Source: DFXE01 sp032054765 (GTDB lineage: Bacteria > Bacteroidota > Bacteroidia > Bacteroidales > Tannerellaceae). From it: a DNA stretch of 64,000 nucleotides. The stretch is from the NCBI GenBank assembly GCA_032054765.1, contig DAMBSC010000009.1, positions 171,911 to 235,910 on the forward strand, read 5' to 3'. Of the stretch, positions 27,009 through 34,515 are shown in pieces. A program made the position numbers and the translations under genes. The notes beneath the pieces are model-generated. The model was not told the origin of the DNA. It did not search any database and worked only from the letters and a program-made list of their open reading frames with translations. Numbering within the stretch: the stretch's first letter is position 1; each line of letters starts with the position of its first letter.

Positions 27009-28544
27009 TCATTCCCAGGAAAGAGCGATGGCTAATGCCTCAGACGCTTTTTTTCCGTCGACAAGGTCAATCTTGGTGCCATTAACCCAACAAGCGGCCT
27101 TGTAATGGCCGTTTCTATGAGCCAGGTCAACCCATGTACGCCCCACGGCATACACCTTATCTCCAGACAGCGCTATATCCTGTATACTGGCCAGTGTAGA
27201 CTCTTCCAAGACTACTTTTTTCCCATCTACCCAATAACAAGCGACATCTACCGTACCGGAAACGTCTTCGAATCCAGCTACGTAAACTTTGCCGTCGGAT
27301 ACCAGAATAGTGTTGGCAGATGCTGAACCTGATCCATCGGTTAAAGAAACGTACGAATTGTTTTTCCAGTAACAGGCTCTCCAGTCTCCAGGATAACGGG
27401 AACGGCCTGCAACATAAATATCTGTTCCTGATAGGAAAATGGAATTTGCCTCAGATTGAGAATAATCCGATTTCAGGGCGGTTCCGTTTCCATTCTTCCA
27501 GTAGTATGCTACGGAAGGGGCTGAATATCCGGCCACATACACATCGCTACCGGATACGAATATATCTTTACCTCCGCCATTTACGGAAGAGGAAATGGTA
27601 GTCCGTTCGCCGTTTTTCCAGTAAAATGGCCTGTATCCTCCACTGATATCTTCTGTACCGGCCACATAAACATTATTCCCCGATACGGTAATAGCATTCG
27701 CCTCAAGAGGATACTGTAACGTCCCGGTAGTAACAAATGTCCTCACCCCGTTTTTCCAGTAACAAGCTCTATTTAGAGTAATGCCTCCTGGAACATTGTC
27801 GCTACTTGTTTCCCAACCTGATATATATACATCTCCATTGGATACCGTAATATCATTCGCTTCGCCGTATGCGGTAAGTAGTATCCGGTCTATATCGCCT
27901 GTGGCAAGGTCTATTTTCCAACAGCAACCACCACCGTCATATCTGCCGGCAATATACAGCGTAGTAGGAGCAGGTTCTTCAGGAGTTCCGCCTCCGGTTG
28001 TCCATTTGGCATAGAGGGTGAAGTTAGCAGTGATGTTGCTGACATCGTAGGGGAATGATACCACATTGGCCAAAGCAGCATCAGTATACCATCCGGCGAA
28101 GGTGCTGCCTGTCTTGACAGGTGCTGCGGGTTCAGAGAGTGTTCCGCCTTTTACGACCCGTTCGGCATGGTTGTCGCCCGACGAGGGCCATGCGCCGCCG
28201 TTTAGTTGCCATGAAACATTCCAGTATTCAACGGTTGCTTCTTCCTGCCATTGGGCGTGCAGGGTGATATTGGAAGTTACGGGAGTCTGGAATTTATAAG
28301 CCGACGTCGTACCGTCGAGGTGCCAGTAGAGGAAGATATAGCCGGTTTTTGAGGGGTTGGCCGACGGTGCGGTTGCCGCTTTGCCTGCTTCTACCTGCTG
28401 GGTTGGTGGTACAGGGGTTCCGCCGCCGGTTTCGAAACTGACGGTATACAGCGTTACATCGTCATCGTCGCCGCCCGGGCACGACATCAGGGTCAGCGTA
28501 AAGAAAAATAAAGCAATACATTGAAGAGTTCTCATAATCATCAT
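27009..28544 (-). CDS. Lipoprotein with two InlB B-repeats and a repeat beta-propeller
   Basis: About 511 residues. The start at MMIMRTLQ (28544) gives a clean lipoprotein signal ending LMSC; the ATG at 28601 only adds a charged leader. Two Listeria-Bacteroides (Flg_new/InlB B) repeats follow, each ending in AQW or AKW and centred on GGTxxxP...G..F..W. After them come about seven ~45-residue repeats of the type DVYVAG...ACYWKNG...L, which I read as a seven-bladed propeller. Both domain types occur in surface adhesin-like proteins; the ligand is unknown. Base composition is clearly GC-richer than its neighbours, suggesting acquisition. Confidence 0.75.
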   Translation of the reverse strand: MMIMRTLQCIALFFFTLTLMSCPGGDDDDVTLYTVSFETGGGTPVPPTQQVEAGKAATAPSANPSKTGYIFLYWHLDGTTSAYKFQTPVTSNITLHAQWQEEATVEYWNVSWQLNGGAWPSSGDNHAERVVKGGTLSEPAAPVKTGSTFAGWYTDAALANVVSFPYDVSNITANFTLYAKWTTGGGTPEEPAPTTLYIAGRYDGGGCCWKIDLATGDIDRILLTAYGEANDITVSNGDVYISGWETSSDNVPGGITLNRACYWKNGVRTFVTTGTLQYPLEANAITVSGNNVYVAGTEDISGGYRPFYWKNGERTTISSSVNGGGKDIFVSGSDVYVAGYSAPSVAYYWKNGNGTALKSDYSQSEANSIFLSGTDIYVAGRSRYPGDWRACYWKNNSYVSLTDGSGSASANTILVSDGKVYVAGFEDVSGTVDVACYWVDGKKVVLEESTLASIQDIALSGDKVYAVGRTWVDLAHRNGHYKAACWVNGTKIDLVDGKKASEALAIALSWE

Positions 28545-28681
28545 TCGAGGAGTTAATATTCTAAGGTAAAGGTAGTCGGATGAGTGATGACTGTCAATCA
28601 CCCAAAAAGGTGAAAATGCTCTGAACTGAAATTCGGATAATCATTCTAACTATTTTTTACAATAAGTACAATAGCTGGAAG

Positions 28682-28695
28682 AAAAGTATACTTTT
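28682..28695. repeat. Single palindrome related to the 33437 array
   Basis: AAAAGTATACTTTT is a perfect 14-bp palindrome. The ~35 bp before it (ACAATAAGTA...TAGC.GG) match the bases just before the array at 33437, so this looks like a one-unit version of that array. Confidence 0.6.
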
Positions 28696-28729
28696 TTGAA
28701 TAACCATGGATATTAAAAGCAGACATTCG

Positions 28730-28758
28730 AGCCGCAAGCGGTGGGGTTGCTTGCGGCT
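28730..28758. terminator. Inverted repeat AGCCGCAAGC / GCTTGCGGCT
   Basis: A perfect 10-bp stem (28730-28739, 28749-28758) lies 26 bp beyond the end of the minus-strand AraC pseudogene. It is probably a leftover terminator. There is no strong U-run on the minus strand. Confidence 0.45.
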
Positions 28759-28783
28759 GGGTTGTTTTAATTTTGTTTTTCTT

Positions 28784-29159
28784 TTATAATGGTTTTACAG
28801 GGATGCAGATGTCTACAATATGTTTCTTTTCGGGGTGGGTGGTGTAGTCGTTGTGATATAGTTCGTAGGTGCAGCCGTCGCCTTGTTGGTAGCCGCTTTC
28901 GGTAAACCAGTTCACATGCTGTTCCAGGCTTTCTCGAAATCTCCGAAACCGAGTTCAAAGTGTCCAACGGCATATTTGTCGGCAGGGATGTTTCACCTAT
29001 CAGGAAGGTAAATATCCGGTGAAAATGGAATGGGGAGAAATTAGCGATCTCGGCTATTGACTTCAACTCCAACGGCTGGTCGAGGTGGCTGTCGATGTAA
29101 TCCATCACCTGGTTGATTCGGGAACGGTATTCTATGCGGCTTCTTTCCTGTATATTCAT
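28784..29159 (-). pseudogene. Broken AraC-type regulator with GyrI-like C-terminus
   Basis: The first ~57 codons encode a good first half of an AraC HTH (INQVMDYIDSHLDQPLELKSIAEIANFSPFHFHRIF). The reading frame then runs into out-of-frame sequence. In another minus frame the tail encodes the end of a GyrI-like effector domain (EQHVNWFTESGYQQGDGC ... HIVDICIPVKPL, stop at 28784-28786). The remainder of the ~290-residue parent is missing, so an internal deletion plus frameshift has destroyed it. The 50-bp repeat at 29184 sits just upstream, like the copy in front of the deiminase gene. An intact regulator of the same general architecture lies next door on the other strand. Confidence 0.75.
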
Positions 29160-29183
29160 TTGTTATAATGTATGGGTATGAAT

Positions 29184-29233
29184 TACAAAGATATATTTTG
29201 CCGGGCGAATAGATTTTATTATTCTTGCTAAAA
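29184..29233. repeat. 50-bp direct repeat, copy 1
   Basis: This matches 32028-32077 with two mismatches (48 of 50 bases). It contains GCCGGGCGAA and, on the minus strand, TATCTTTG (29193-29186), so it may be a promoter region for the minus-strand gene that follows, here the AraC pseudogene. Confidence 0.85.
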
Positions 29234-29299
29234 AGCATATCTAACATATCCGAATGCGTCTTTACTTATCGGTTCTTTTTTCATAATTTTGTATTTGTA

Positions 29300-30190
29300 A
29301 TGCAACCTATTGATAATAAATATAAAGGGCAAATTGTTTCAGTACTTCATCATATCAATATGATGGTGCAATGTGATTGGACAGGATCTGATGTCAATGC
29401 ATTCGAAAACGAAACCCGTATTGAGAATTTGTCCAAAATATCAGGTATATCTAAACGTAATCTACATATATATTTTCCAGCTTATATAAATGAAACTGTC
29501 ACTCAATATAAAAATCGGATAAGGCTTGAATACGCCTTACAACTATTGAAAGAGGGTAAATACACCCAAACAGGAATAGCGGAACGAATCGGTCTTGCCA
29601 ATGATACAGCTTTGTATAATATTTTTCGAAAAAAACTAAATACTACTCCTGCAAATTATAAAGCACAATTTTTGACAGAATCTATTATACAGAATGTACT
29701 TACTATCGATTACAGAATAATATACCTCCCCGAAACGCCTGTGTTGTTCCTGTCCTATATTGGCAATTACGATGATTATGCGTCTACTGTTTTTGAAGAA
29801 GATAGTTGGGACAAACTCTACAATTATGCCTTAACAAATAATCTCTTACCCCAAAAAGAAGAATATTGGGGCATCTGCTATGATGATATGGGCATAACTA
29901 ATGTTGATAAATGTCGTTTCTATGCTTGTATGAGCATTACAAAATTCATAAAATCCCGATTAATAGACGAGATTAAGAGTATGAAATTACCTGCCTGTAA
30001 ATATGCGGTATATACCCATAAAGGGTCATATAATGAACTGCACTCTTTCTATAAAATGATCATGTTAAATATTCCGCAGGGATATGATCTTGGCAACGGG
30101 TCAATCCTTGAACGTTATCTGAACAGTTCGAATGGTTTGCCTGAATCGGAGCATCTAACAGAAGTATGGCTACCAATTATACTCAAATGA
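29300..30190 (+). CDS. AraC-family regulator with GyrI-like effector domain
   Basis: The 296-residue protein starts at MQPIDNKYKG; the longer frame from 29225 begins inside the 50-bp repeat. It has an N-terminal AraC HTH (~residues 10-125; SGISKRNLHIYFPAYI, RIRLEYALQLLKEGKYTQTGIAERIGLANDTALYNIFRKKLNTTPA). A GyrI-like small-molecule domain fills the C-terminal half (IIYLPETPVLFLSYIGNYDDY, CRFYACMSI, ACKYAVYTHKGSY). This domain order is that of Rob/BmrR-like drug- or metabolite-responsive activators. A TAATTTTG motif lies at 29284-29291. Its targets are unknown; the adjacent minus-strand deiminase operon is a possible one. Confidence 0.75.
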   Translation: MQPIDNKYKGQIVSVLHHINMMVQCDWTGSDVNAFENETRIENLSKISGISKRNLHIYFPAYINETVTQYKNRIRLEYALQLLKEGKYTQTGIAERIGLANDTALYNIFRKKLNTTPANYKAQFLTESIIQNVLTIDYRIIYLPETPVLFLSYIGNYDDYASTVFEEDSWDKLYNYALTNNLLPQKEEYWGICYDDMGITNVDKCRFYACMSITKFIKSRLIDEIKSMKLPACKYAVYTHKGSYNELHSFYKMIMLNIPQGYDLGNGSILERYLNSSNGLPESEHLTEVWLPIILK

Positions 30191-30967
30191 TTATTTAGAT
30201 TTCATTTGTTCGATAATCCAATTAGAATTACTTCCTAATATTTTTCTAATATTATCCGGTGTTGGTTCGATACTCTTATCTATCATATAGTCTATTACAA
30301 TTTTTTCTTTTGCTCTAAATGAATGATTTGGTTCATTTAATTCAATTAGAGAACGAAGTTTATATAGCGCATATTCTGGATGATTATTGGAACTTATTCC
30401 ATAGCGAGTTGAATGAAAAAGAATAGAATCCTTGTTCCTCCTGTCATTAGTAGCTAATTGTACTATTTGATCATTGTCTTCTAGTTTTTGAATTACGGTT
30501 CTTTCCCTACCTGTAATTTTTACTATTGAATTGTCATCACAAATATGAAAAACAATTCTTCTCGTTAGTAGCCCAGGAGTGCAAACGGGTGTTTCTTCTT
30601 GATTTACCCATGCTCCACGAATTAGAATACCAAGAAAAAAATCATCTGAATTTGATAAGCATACATCAATTCCACCACCATCATAAAGAAAAGAGGCATC
30701 TGTTTTATTACCAGCACGATGGAAATATAGCTTCCCAAATCTGTTTTGTTGCCATTGATATTTATGAACACAGGAGTCTGGAAAATTATTCTCCTGATAA
30801 TAATATGCTTCTACTTCAATAGGGTATAATACAAAATTGTCATCTATTTTAAGCATATACTGAGTAAGAAAGAGCGTGTTAATTTCTTGAAGAATTTTTA
30901 TTTGTAACTCCTTATCACTAGTTTTTTTGAGCTTGTTTATTGCGATTTCAATGTTATTCATCTTCAA
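30191..30967 (-). CDS. Conserved hypothetical protein, remotely like alkyladenine glycosylases
   Basis: The 258-residue protein has no signal peptide. The order YPIEVEAYYYQ, DSCVHKYQW, GKLYFHRAG, YDGGGIDVCLS and LGILIRGAW recalls the 3-methyladenine DNA glycosylase (AAG/MPG) fold, which has ..VETEAY.., ..HS.., ..Y.YYG..NV.., ..LLRA.... This is only a pattern resemblance and I give it low weight. It is the last gene of a minus-strand operon with the 46-residue membrane peptide (22 bp upstream) and the deiminase. The operon is AT-rich compared with the surrounding genes. Confidence 0.5.
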   Translation of the reverse strand: MKMNNIEIAINKLKKTSDKELQIKILQEINTLFLTQYMLKIDDNFVLYPIEVEAYYYQENNFPDSCVHKYQWQQNRFGKLYFHRAGNKTDASFLYDGGGIDVCLSNSDDFFLGILIRGAWVNQEETPVCTPGLLTRRIVFHICDDNSIVKITGRERTVIQKLEDNDQIVQLATNDRRNKDSILFHSTRYGISSNNHPEYALYKLRSLIELNEPNHSFRAKEKIVIDYMIDKSIEPTPDNIRKILGSNSNWIIEQMKSK

Positions 30968-30989
30968 TGTTTTATACTTTTAATTATTT

Positions 30990-31130
30990 TCAGTTCTGTT
31001 TTTTCAACTCTTCAAGTATTTTCTTCTGATTTTTGGATATATTGTTACTTCCATTTACCCAACGGTTTAGCTTCATCCCTATCCAAAGGAGAAAAGCAAA
31101 GGCAATGATAAAGATAATTAATTCTTTCAT
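30990..31130 (-). CDS. 46-residue single-helix membrane peptide
   Basis: The gene has 46 codons plus TGA. The product begins MKELIIFIIAFAFLLWIG, one predicted membrane helix, then a basic tail (MKLNRWVNG ... KNQKKILEELKKQN) with a short amphipathic helix. It fits tightly between the deiminase stop (12 bp) and the 258-residue gene start (22 bp), all on the minus strand, and has no internal stop. The spacing and the clean helix/basic-tail layout support a real gene. Function is unknown. Confidence 0.6.
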   Translation of the reverse strand: MKELIIFIIAFAFLLWIGMKLNRWVNGSNNISKNQKKILEELKKQN

Positions 31131-31142
31131 AATGATTTCATT

Positions 31143-31961
31143 TTATAATTGTTTTATATTCCACGAAATACAGTTCAATGCCCCTCCAAGCCTGACAATC
31201 TCGGCAATGTTTACTTGTTCTATATTTGCTTCAAAAATATCTTTGAATAGACAGAGAGCTTGTTCATCTTCGTCTATTCCCATTGCTGGTAACAGAATAA
31301 GATTTCCTACTTGCAGAAAATTGATATAAGCCCAACTCAATTCTGATCGTTTCGGCACATTGTAGTGTAGCTCTATTATCTCGAAATGAGGATTTAATAT
31401 TTTGACTAGATTTTCTCTCAATCCCTTATCAAAATCCATGTAGTTATTTAGTAATATTTTCTTATTTTCAATAAAACGAGCCATTCCGTCAGCATGACCG
31501 TAAGGCTCGTTTCTATCCCAAGGAATTAGTATAAGCTCTGTTTGAAAAAGAGTTTCCAGTTGATTAATTAGTTCAGATTTAGAATATGTCTGATTTTCAT
31601 ATAACACATTGTCTGTCATTATAATATAATCTTTACATTTTATAATATTCCCCCCATCAATAACAGTATCAGTTTTGATAGTATCAATATTCAGATGCTT
31701 ACAACAAGCTGTCGGATCAGTTATATACGACAGCTTTGTTTGCAAATAATCAGGGTTGTAACAATATTTGATAAATGTAGATTCTGATGTCTGAATAGGC
31801 ATATAATCTCTATTCCAGTAATCCTTTGTAAATAGCAATAATTCATGTTTTATTTGATATTTATCTAATATCTTGATTATTTCTCTATAGCATCGAAAAT
31901 CCTTTATCCATTCGGAGAAATAGACAGTATTCGTTTCCTTATCCGTTATTAACTTTGGCAT
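31143..31961 (-). CDS. Agmatine deiminase / peptidylarginine deiminase family protein
   Basis: Guanidino-group hydrolase of the PF04371 type, 272 residues. Catalytic-site motifs are all present: RDYMP at 51-55, IDGGN around 101-105, GHADGM at 155-160 and the nucleophilic Cys264 in GGALNCISW. It has no signal peptide, unlike the Porphyromonas citrullinating enzyme, and at 272 residues it is shorter than the ~340-370 usual for agmatine deiminases. The substrate is therefore open: agmatine, a peptidyl arginine or another guanidine. It is the first gene of a three-gene operon, and the 50-bp repeat (copy 2) with a TATCTTTG element lies ~70 bp upstream. Confidence 0.75.
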   Translation of the reverse strand: MPKLITDKETNTVYFSEWIKDFRCYREIIKILDKYQIKHELLLFTKDYWNRDYMPIQTSESTFIKYCYNPDYLQTKLSYITDPTACCKHLNIDTIKTDTVIDGGNIIKCKDYIIMTDNVLYENQTYSKSELINQLETLFQTELILIPWDRNEPYGHADGMARFIENKKILLNNYMDFDKGLRENLVKILNPHFEIIELHYNVPKRSELSWAYINFLQVGNLILLPAMGIDEDEQALCLFKDIFEANIEQVNIAEIVRLGGALNCISWNIKQL

Positions 31962-32027
31962 AATTAATTGTTTTACAGCAAAGGTAATTCCGATAATAAA
32001 AGGGAATACTACTCAAAAGTGCAGAAC

Positions 32028-32077
32028 TACAAAGATATATCTTGCCGGGCGAACAGATTTTATTATTCTTGCTAAAA
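32028..32077. repeat. 50-bp direct repeat, copy 2
   Basis: Second copy of the 29184 repeat, in the same orientation 2844 bp away. On the minus strand it carries TATCTTTG (32037-32030) upstream of the deiminase operon. Confidence 0.85.
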
Positions 32078-32110
32078 GGAATGTTTACGGGATTAATTAC
32101 CTGCTCAGGA

Positions 32111-33196
32111 TCAATGTACATTTCCGAAATATTTGTCTTTTATCCGTCCTACCTGTTCTAAATCAAATAAGCGGATAATTTCTACGGAAATGCGATCCAT
32201 AAACGCCGAATTGTTTTTGATTGCTGCAAAAGCATATTTGTCGGGATGGAAGATGTTGCCTACTACTTCCATTTTGTGCTGGGGATGGGTATAGACCCAG
32301 TATTCGAGTACCGGTGTGTCTTCTACGACGGCATCGATCTCGTCGTTGAGCAATGCCTGTGCGGCTTCCTCCATGTCGACATAGCCGGTAACGGGGATAC
32401 CTCGGTTTTGCATATATTCTTCGCCTGTTGTTCCGGCAAGTACTCCGACGCGTTTGCCGGGAAGGTCGGACAGGGAATGTATTTCGTGTGTGAGGGCAAC
32501 GGCTGTCATGCTGCTGGTAATGCTTGAAGTAACATAGGCGACAAGTCCTACTCCTGCAAGCATCCAGGTGACGGCGAGTATTTTTCCCATCCAACTGTAG
32601 TTTTTATTGTTTACCACTCCTGTTTTAAGGGCGAGTACAAGGCGGTAGAGGCTTTCGGTAATTCCTTCTACCCAGTTGCGGGGGAATTTGGGTTCGCTGT
32701 GGCGGTGTATAAACGTGAGGATAAGGGTGAGTAATAGGATGATGGCGAATATCCAGAGGTAGGATTGCAGGTGTCCGTTGCGTTTCAGTTCGTTCCAGAT
32801 CGTTCCTTGTCCATTGCTCTTTACCATGATGCGGAGTCCGGAGTCGAACCAGGGAAAAGAGAATTTAAGCTGGCGGGCGCGTTCGTAGGTGACGGAGATA
32901 CTTGACACTGCCACATCTATTTCGCCTGAAGCAACGGCCTGCATCATTTCACTCCAGCCGGGATACCGGATATATTCTGTCTGAAAGTCCATCCGGTCTT
33001 CCATCATTTCCCACAGGTCGATTGCCATACCGCTGTAATATCCGGCTGTATCGTGCATTACGAAAGGGGGACTGATATATACTCCGGCTTTTATTTTGCG
33101 GAGGCTGATGGTATCCTGTGCTGTTGCCACAAGGCTGATCAACAGAAACGACAACAGTATAAGGAGGGAACAGGATCGATTACCGAACTTTTCCAT
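32111..33196 (-). CDS. Ionotropic-glutamate-receptor-like membrane protein (GluR0 layout)
   Basis: 361 residues: signal peptide (1-26, ending VATAQ), the first half of a bacterial amino-acid-binding domain (~34-138; DVAVSSISVTYERA, FSFPWFDSG), a membrane helix (YLWIFAIILLLTLILTFI), a re-entrant-like stretch (ESLYRLVLALKTG), a second helix ending SSITSSMTAVAL, and the second half of the binding domain. A binding lobe split by a two-helix pore is the architecture of prokaryotic glutamate-receptor channels. SSITSSMTA corresponds to the gate motif of those channels. No TVGYG potassium filter is visible, so conductance and selectivity are unknown. Composition is GC-richer than the deiminase operon beside it. 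Confidence 0.8.
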   Translation of the reverse strand: MEKFGNRSCSLLILLSFLLISLVATAQDTISLRKIKAGVYISPPFVMHDTAGYYSGMAIDLWEMMEDRMDFQTEYIRYPGWSEMMQAVASGEIDVAVSSISVTYERARQLKFSFPWFDSGLRIMVKSNGQGTIWNELKRNGHLQSYLWIFAIILLLTLILTFIHRHSEPKFPRNWVEGITESLYRLVLALKTGVVNNKNYSWMGKILAVTWMLAGVGLVAYVTSSITSSMTAVALTHEIHSLSDLPGKRVGVLAGTTGEEYMQNRGIPVTGYVDMEEAAQALLNDEIDAVVEDTPVLEYWVYTHPQHKMEVVGNIFHPDKYAFAAIKNNSAFMDRISVEIIRLFDLEQVGRIKDKYFGNVH

Positions 33197-33273
33197 TTAT
33201 TTCCAGTTAATTGTTATTTCTTTAAATGATTTTCTGCTATTCTCTCCCCCATTATATCTATATTTATATCTAT

Positions 33274-33302
33274 ATCAGTCAGTTAAAACTGACTGCAATT
33301 GA
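33274..33302. repeat. 29-bp repeat with 9-bp dyad, copy 1
   Basis: The dyad CAGTCAGTT-AA-AACTGACTG sits inside a 29-bp block that recurs exactly at 33606-33634. It could be a regulator site or the end of a small element. Confidence 0.8.
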
Positions 33303-33436
33303 TAGATCAACTATTACAAGGGGGAATATGCAGATAGTCATATTTATTTAACAAATTAACTATTATATTGTTCTTTATGATTATCCGCATCATTTCCCTA
33401 AATGATACTTTTTACAATAAGTAGGATAGCAGGAAA

Positions 33437-33524
33437 AAAAGTATGGCATCTCTTTCAGAAAAGTATTAATACTTTCTTCAAAAAGTATGGCATCTTTTTT
33501 GGAAAACGACGGCATCTTTTTTAC
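33437..33524. repeat. 22-bp tandem array, 4 units (7-4-7-4), AAAAGTA family
   Basis: Units start at 33437, 33459, 33481 and 33503. Left arms are AAAAGTA, AAAAGTA, AAAAGTA and AAAACGA; right arms are ATCTCTT, TACTTTC, ATCTTTT and ATCTTTT. Cores are TGGC, TTAA, TGGC and CGGC. Unit 2 is the best palindrome; the others pair only in the outer bases. Confidence 0.8.
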
Positions 33525-33605
33525 TGCGTACACATCCTGCTGGAAAATAGATATATAGCATTTGCCTTGTTTTACCTTTATAAAATGGAAATAAAATACA
33601 ATAAC

Positions 33606-33634
33606 ATCAGTCAGTTAAAACTGACTGCAATTGA
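33606..33634. repeat. 29-bp repeat with 9-bp dyad, copy 2
   Basis: Exact copy of 33274-33302 in the same orientation. Together the two copies flank the 22-bp array. Confidence 0.8.
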
Positions 33635-33705
33635 AAGATAGCGGATAATCACTTTTCCTTTTATGTCCAATAATGTACGGGTTCGAAATGGAGATACTTA
33701 TAGGC

Positions 33706-34503
33706 TTATTTCGTGGCTACGACAAACATTTCGCTGTTCGACGTGAAATTATTATCGTCCAATAGGTTATGATGGATCTCCACTTGTTGGAATCCCGCCC
33801 GTTTGAGTACGGCTGTTATCTCGTCTTCCGAATAATACCTGTCCCATACGATGAAATGCCTTTGTTCGTTTTTTGTCAGTAGGTTGTACTGGTAGGCAAA
33901 GGCTTTGTTTTGCGGATAGTGGAATGTTTCGCTCAGGAGCAGGTATTCACCGGCACTCCAGAAACCACCCTCGGGTTCATAGCTCCAGTCCCTACCCTCT
34001 TGTTTATCCCTTATAAGCTGTTCGGTGAAAACGTCGAATATGAAAACCCCGCCTTTGTCGAGGGAATTGTACACATTGTTTATTAATGTGTCGCGGTCGT
34101 TGTCCGAATGTGTTCCCAGATCGCAGTAGATAATAATGACCGTATCGAACCGGCCATCGGGGTAACTATTGATATAATCGCCTTCTATGTACCGGATATC
34201 CCTATGCTGACTTTTAGCGTATTCAATGGAATCAGGGTTAAAGTCTATACCGGTGACGGAGTATCCTTTCTCCCTGAAAACCGATGTATATAATCCGGGG
34301 CCGCAACCTAAATCCAGCAACCTGCCCTCCGGTCGGGAATGAAGCACAATAAAATCAGTAATCTTTTGTATGGATTCCTGTTTGCGGCTTGCACCGTCCG
34401 ACGCAGGATTCAGATGTTCCTGTAGCATTTGCCTGCGGATATAGGGGTCTGTCCAGATATTACTATCTGTTTTCTCGAACAAGGATGGTCTTTTATTTGT
34501 CAT
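33706..34503 (-). CDS. SAM-dependent class I methyltransferase
   Basis: The 265-residue protein is cytoplasmic, with no signal or membrane helix. It has the Rossmann methyltransferase core: motif I LLDLGCGPGLYTSVF (~80), the acidic end of strand 2 in GIDFNPDSIEYA and the post-motif DTVIIIYCDLGTH. The C-terminal part (WDRYYSEDEITAVLKRAGFQQVEIHHNL) is the usual substrate-cap end. The substrate cannot be read from sequence. It starts 12 bp downstream of the AlkD-like gene, so the two are probably co-transcribed with the DsrE-like gene. Confidence 0.85.
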   Translation of the reverse strand: MTNKRPSLFEKTDSNIWTDPYIRRQMLQEHLNPASDGASRKQESIQKITDFIVLHSRPEGRLLDLGCGPGLYTSVFREKGYSVTGIDFNPDSIEYAKSQHRDIRYIEGDYINSYPDGRFDTVIIIYCDLGTHSDNDRDTLINNVYNSLDKGGVFIFDVFTEQLIRDKQEGRDWSYEPEGGFWSAGEYLLLSETFHYPQNKAFAYQYNLLTKNEQRHFIVWDRYYSEDEITAVLKRAGFQQVEIHHNLLDDNNFTSNSEMFVVATK

Positions 34504-34515
34504 AATTCATATACC

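Larger units (their letters stand above)
33197..33705. other. Repeat-bearing spacer
   Basis: The 509-bp spacer contains two 29-bp direct repeats (33274, 33606), a 22-bp palindrome array (33437-33524) and an 11-bp inverted repeat, TGATTATCCGC at 33378-33388 and GCGGATAATCA at 33641-33651, that brackets the array. The small reading frames here are low-complexity and not credible. Confidence 0.7.

Noticed and set aside
32163..32594. 143-residue minus-strand frame inside the receptor-like gene
   Set aside because: It is a shadow in another frame of a well-supported gene; its Arg/His-rich composition is typical of such shadows.
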